Positions 33,350 to 35,875 of a stretch of DNA of 35,875 nucleotides are shown here, piece after piece. This stretch comes from Oligoflexales bacterium. GTDB taxonomy: Bacteria; Bdellovibrionota_B; Oligoflexia; Oligoflexales; Bog-1112. The stretch covers positions 1 to 35,875 of the forward strand of contig JABSRF010000010.1 in assembly GCA_013215275.1 (NCBI GenBank). The letters are read 5' to 3'. The translations under genes and the position numbers were made by a program. Below the pieces are notes generated by a model. The model had not been told where the DNA came from, searched no databases, and worked only from the letters and a program-made list of their open reading frames with translations. How positions within the stretch are numbered: position 1 is the stretch's first letter; the number at the start of each line of letters is the position of its first letter.

Positions 33350-34786
33350 ATGCTCTTGTCTGTGCTCGTACTCATCGATCCTGGTAAGGATCATGCAACA
33401 AAAGTTAAAGAAGCAACAGAGAAGTATGCAGGCATTTTTTCAGTAAAAATGGATTTCATGCATTGTAAGAGTGCCAATGAAATGGGCGGCTTCATTAGCA
33501 TGGGAAAAAAAATAAAAGTGGTCGTGATCAATAAAGTATTCGAAACTCCCGAGCTAAATGCCTTTCATGCAAGTTTTATGAGAACAAAAGGACCTCCCCC
33601 CTTACTGATCGTAGCGGGTGAGCAACAAGGAATTATCTCGCCTAAGTTTCCTAAATCGCGCATTATATTTAATGGAATTGCAGACAAAGAATTTATTTAT
33701 GATTGCCTTCGTCTTCATCTAGCTGATGAAAATCGTAAGATTGACGTCAGGATATTTAGGGAGATTTTAAACAGTGTCTGCGATGTGCTTTATAAAAACA
33801 CCAAGGAAAAGCTTAGCCCTCAAAGTGTGATTGAATCAAAAGCGAGTGCTGAAAATCAGGATGTCTCAGGTATCCTTGCTTTTTTTGGAGAAGGTATCAA
33901 AGGAACCTTGTCCATTGGGACTTCACTTCGGCTCCTAAAGCATTTTGCGGCAAAAATCCTCTTCTGTGAGCCTCATCACCTGACCGATGAAATGCTAAAC
34001 GATGTCATGGGGGAGCTTTCAAATCAAGTTTTGGGGATTGTAAGGAATGCTCTTGGTGATTATGGTTATGAGCTTAACTCATCTATGCAGCTAGTGGTCA
34101 CAGGCCTCCAGCACTCATTTCATCCTAGCTCCTCAGGCAACTACTACATCCTTCCCTTTGCTTTTCAAGATATGATCTTTAAAGTAACGTTTTGTTACGA
34201 TACCTATCCGATCAAACTAGACCGGACGAAAGTATTCTCAGATAAAAATCAGAGTAGAATCCTAGATATTCGTTTGCTAAACAATATTTTAGATGCTATC
34301 CCAAAAACCATTGCATTAAACACTAAAATAAAGGTCAAGCGGGCAAAAATTGAGCCGCTTAGAGCAGACACCTATTTAACTCAGGCGCTTCATGTGATTC
34401 ACGGGCGTAGTGAACAAGGTGGATACCTGTTAGCGATAGATATTCCAGAAATGACTGCTCGTGAATTTGCTAAGAAAATGCTTTTTTGTGGAGATGATGA
34501 GCTAACGCAAGCCATGCTAATTGATGCTGTGGGAGAGCTTGTCAATCAGATACAAGGGAGCCAGAAGAAAGTCTCTGAAGAAAAGGGGTACTTCTTTCAA
34601 AACATATTTCATTGTAGTTTCTCCAGTGGTTCAAATCTTAACTATCTTATGAAAAATCCGGGCCACTATTGTCGCATTGTATTTGAAACGGAGGCAGGCG
34701 AGCCCTTTACCTGCTGTTTTGGTCTAGATAGCACTTATGCAAATAAAATATTTGATGCTTCTGACTTAGTTAAAAGTATCAGTTAA
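33350..34786 (+). CDS. Pseudo-receiver protein with two tandem CheX-type phosphatase domains
   Basis: This is a 478-residue soluble protein. Residues 1-125 look like a receiver domain lacking the phosphoacceptor (VVVINK at 57-62, no Asp). Two CheX/CheC-like domains follow (about 130-300 and 310-475). Each keeps the catalytic pattern D-x3-E-x2-N: Asp218, Glu222, Asn225 and Asp392, Glu396, Asn399. The proline that usually trails this motif is missing in both. CheX proteins dephosphorylate CheY-type regulators; usually a single domain dimerises, so this may be an internal dimer. The ATG at 33350 has AGAGG only 2 nt away; a TTG two codons later (33356) is better spaced. Target regulator unknown. 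Confidence 0.82.
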   Translation: MLLSVLVLIDPGKDHATKVKEATEKYAGIFSVKMDFMHCKSANEMGGFISMGKKIKVVVINKVFETPELNAFHASFMRTKGPPPLLIVAGEQQGIISPKFPKSRIIFNGIADKEFIYDCLRLHLADENRKIDVRIFREILNSVCDVLYKNTKEKLSPQSVIESKASAENQDVSGILAFFGEGIKGTLSIGTSLRLLKHFAAKILFCEPHHLTDEMLNDVMGELSNQVLGIVRNALGDYGYELNSSMQLVVTGLQHSFHPSSSGNYYILPFAFQDMIFKVTFCYDTYPIKLDRTKVFSDKNQSRILDIRLLNNILDAIPKTIALNTKIKVKRAKIEPLRADTYLTQALHVIHGRSEQGGYLLAIDIPEMTAREFAKKMLFCGDDELTQAMLIDAVGELVNQIQGSQKKVSEEKGYFFQNIFHCSFSSGSNLNYLMKNPGHYCRIVFETEAGEPFTCCFGLDSTYANKIFDASDLVKSIS

Positions 34787-34828
34787 TCATTTTGTGGGTG
34801 CGAATTTTGCGTGGAAAATGGATGGTAA

Positions 34829-35740
34829 CTAGCTGGCTTTTAATGAGTCAATTTGCTCATCGAAACGAGTGTATCCGGGAGGGTATTTTTTTTTGCCTAT
34901 TTCGAAAAACTCTTTAGCTCTTGCGTAATTCTTTGCTTTCTTCATGCATAGTCCGAGGTTCATCCAGAGCTTGTATTCGATTCTCTTGTCAGGAAGAATT
35001 CTAATGGTGTTTTGATACAGAGTCTCTGCTAAATCGAATTGCTTTGCTTTAACAAGTGCAATCGCTTTCGAGTTGCATACTTTTGCAAGCTCAATGGATT
35101 TTTTGGTTTTATCTTTTTCATTACTCTTTACCGAGGTGATGCTGCCATCTATGATCCCAACTAGAAACTTACCTTTTTTTGCCGCTGCTGATCTGGGGTC
35201 TATGGTGATGGCCTTATGGTAAGATTTCTTTGATGCCATAATGTCTCCTGCTTCGAGGTTAAGGTCGGCAAGTAGTAAGGTGCATTCTAGTCTATGACTA
35301 ATGAGTTTTTGATTCTTATTGAGGGTCTCTATAGCCTCACTGTACTCTCCTTTTAAGGCTCTTGCTTTTGCCAAAATTTCATAGGCCTCAATGTTATCTT
35401 GGTCAAATCCGCAGGCTTTAAGAGCCTCTTCTTCAGCTTGATCTGCTTTTTCACCCAATAAATAGCACCTTGCCAAAAGCGTGTGTTTTTTACTCGATGA
35501 GATGAGGGATGCAATCTCTTCTACCAGCTTTTTTGCTTGAACTGGCTTGCCTTCTTCTAAAAGGCTATAGATTTTATCTAGCTTTGCCCCAGCTGACTTT
35601 GACCCTTCATAAGTTCCTTTGGCAGCTAGGAGCTGATCAATAAAGTCTTTGCTATTAAATGGCCATTTACAAAAAAAAACAGGCTTGTGCTTGAAGCATG
35701 CATTCTCAAGCTCATCGGAATAATTTGGGCTTATGACCAC
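34829..35740 (-). CDS. TPR protein with C-terminal part of a receiver domain (N-terminus disrupted)
   Basis: The frame from a GTG at 35740 gives 303 residues. The first 35 or so are the end of a receiver-like domain (VVISPNYSDELEN, then KPVFFCKWPFNSKDFIDQLL, in which Lys25-Trp-Pro matches the conserved Lys-Pro of receivers). The rest is TPR-type helical repeats (about 50-300), for example AYEILAKARALKGEYSEAI and LWMNLGLCMKKAKNYARA. The GTG has no Shine-Dalgarno and lies inside the receiver fold, so it is probably not the natural start. The open frame continues upstream to a TAG at 35831-35833 without any ATG, GTG or TTG. Receiver-TPR fusions are common regulators in deltaproteobacteria-like groups. 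The gene converges on the CheX gene. Confidence 0.6.
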   Translation of the reverse strand: MVISPNYSDELENACFKHKPVFFCKWPFNSKDFIDQLLAAKGTYEGSKSAGAKLDKIYSLLEEGKPVQAKKLVEEIASLISSSKKHTLLARCYLLGEKADQAEEEALKACGFDQDNIEAYEILAKARALKGEYSEAIETLNKNQKLISHRLECTLLLADLNLEAGDIMASKKSYHKAITIDPRSAAAKKGKFLVGIIDGSITSVKSNEKDKTKKSIELAKVCNSKAIALVKAKQFDLAETLYQNTIRILPDKRIEYKLWMNLGLCMKKAKNYARAKEFFEIGKKKYPPGYTRFDEQIDSLKAS

Positions 35741-35830
35741 GATTGGCTTAAAGGGGTTATTCCTTCTTATGCGTTCTAAAACCTGCTCGATATTGAGGTC
35801 TAAGGTAACTCCAAATAAATATTCTACCCA

Positions 35831-35875
35831 CTATTCATGTGTGATCAGAACGCTATATTTTGGTAGAAACGGATG
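35831..35875 (-). pseudogene. In-frame stop and preceding receiver fragment of the receiver-TPR gene
   Basis: In the same frame as the TPR gene, codons upstream of the TAG (35831-35833) read HRFLPKYSVLITHE, which fits the third strand of a receiver domain. After the TAG the frame continues with receiver-like sequence (VLERIRRNNPFKPIVVIS) without a start codon. The simplest reading is one gene broken by a nonsense change or a sequencing error; the true start lies outside the window. Confidence 0.45.

Overview
The window reads as chromosomal, gene-dense DNA of a Gram-negative, predatory or gliding-type lineage, most likely Bdellovibrionota/Oligoflexia, with Myxococcota-like relatives as the alternative. 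The main pointers are a LolC-type lipoprotein exporter, many lipoprotein signals, SPOR/SH3/M23 envelope proteins, several degenerate receiver-domain regulators, and a large operon resembling the Myxococcus xanthus Agl-Glt trans-envelope motor. The taxonomic call is inference from gene content and sequence style. No rRNA, tRNA, insertion sequence, prophage or CRISPR array was seen.

Left part (1-14100): mostly housekeeping genes in short mixed-strand units. It opens with the 3' end of an unrecognised gene, then lepA (-), a small Asp-rich secreted protein (+), a SPOR protein (-), a divergent UvrA-family ATPase (+), panB and dnaJ (+), an orphan 229-residue protein with a LolC/E permease and hemB (all -), ruvC and a secreted SH3 protein (+), and a surE/NlpD-like M23 lipoprotein pair (-). 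A perfect 10-bp inverted repeat lies in the hemB leader.

Central part (14209-24398, - strand): the most interesting region. Eight tightly packed genes (gaps 10-36 bp) follow one good sigma70-type promoter. They encode a TolQ/ExbB proton channel, two TolR/ExbD proteins, an outer-membrane beta-barrel, two long periplasmic TPR proteins (508 and 1039 residues), a TPR protein with a lipoprotein-like signal, and an FHA-TM-(Pro/Gly-rich)-TonB/AgmX C-terminal protein. Together they could form a proton-driven inner-membrane stator, a TonB-like arm, a periplasmic TPR scaffold and an outer-membrane port, as in Agl-Glt gliding or Nfs spore-coat machines. The FHA domain has lost most phosphothreonine-binding residues, and the gene carries two long poly-C tracts.

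Right part (24703-35875): a pseudo-receiver/HATPase regulator divergent from the motor operon, an NADP-type isocitrate dehydrogenase with C-terminal extension, an SH3 lipoprotein, a thioredoxin-like protein and a hibernation factor (hpf) around a structured intergenic region, recD2, a GT39-type membrane glycosyltransferase with an unusual loop insertion, a pseudo-receiver protein with two CheX phosphatase domains, and a receiver-TPR protein whose receiver part is broken by an in-frame TAG at the right edge.
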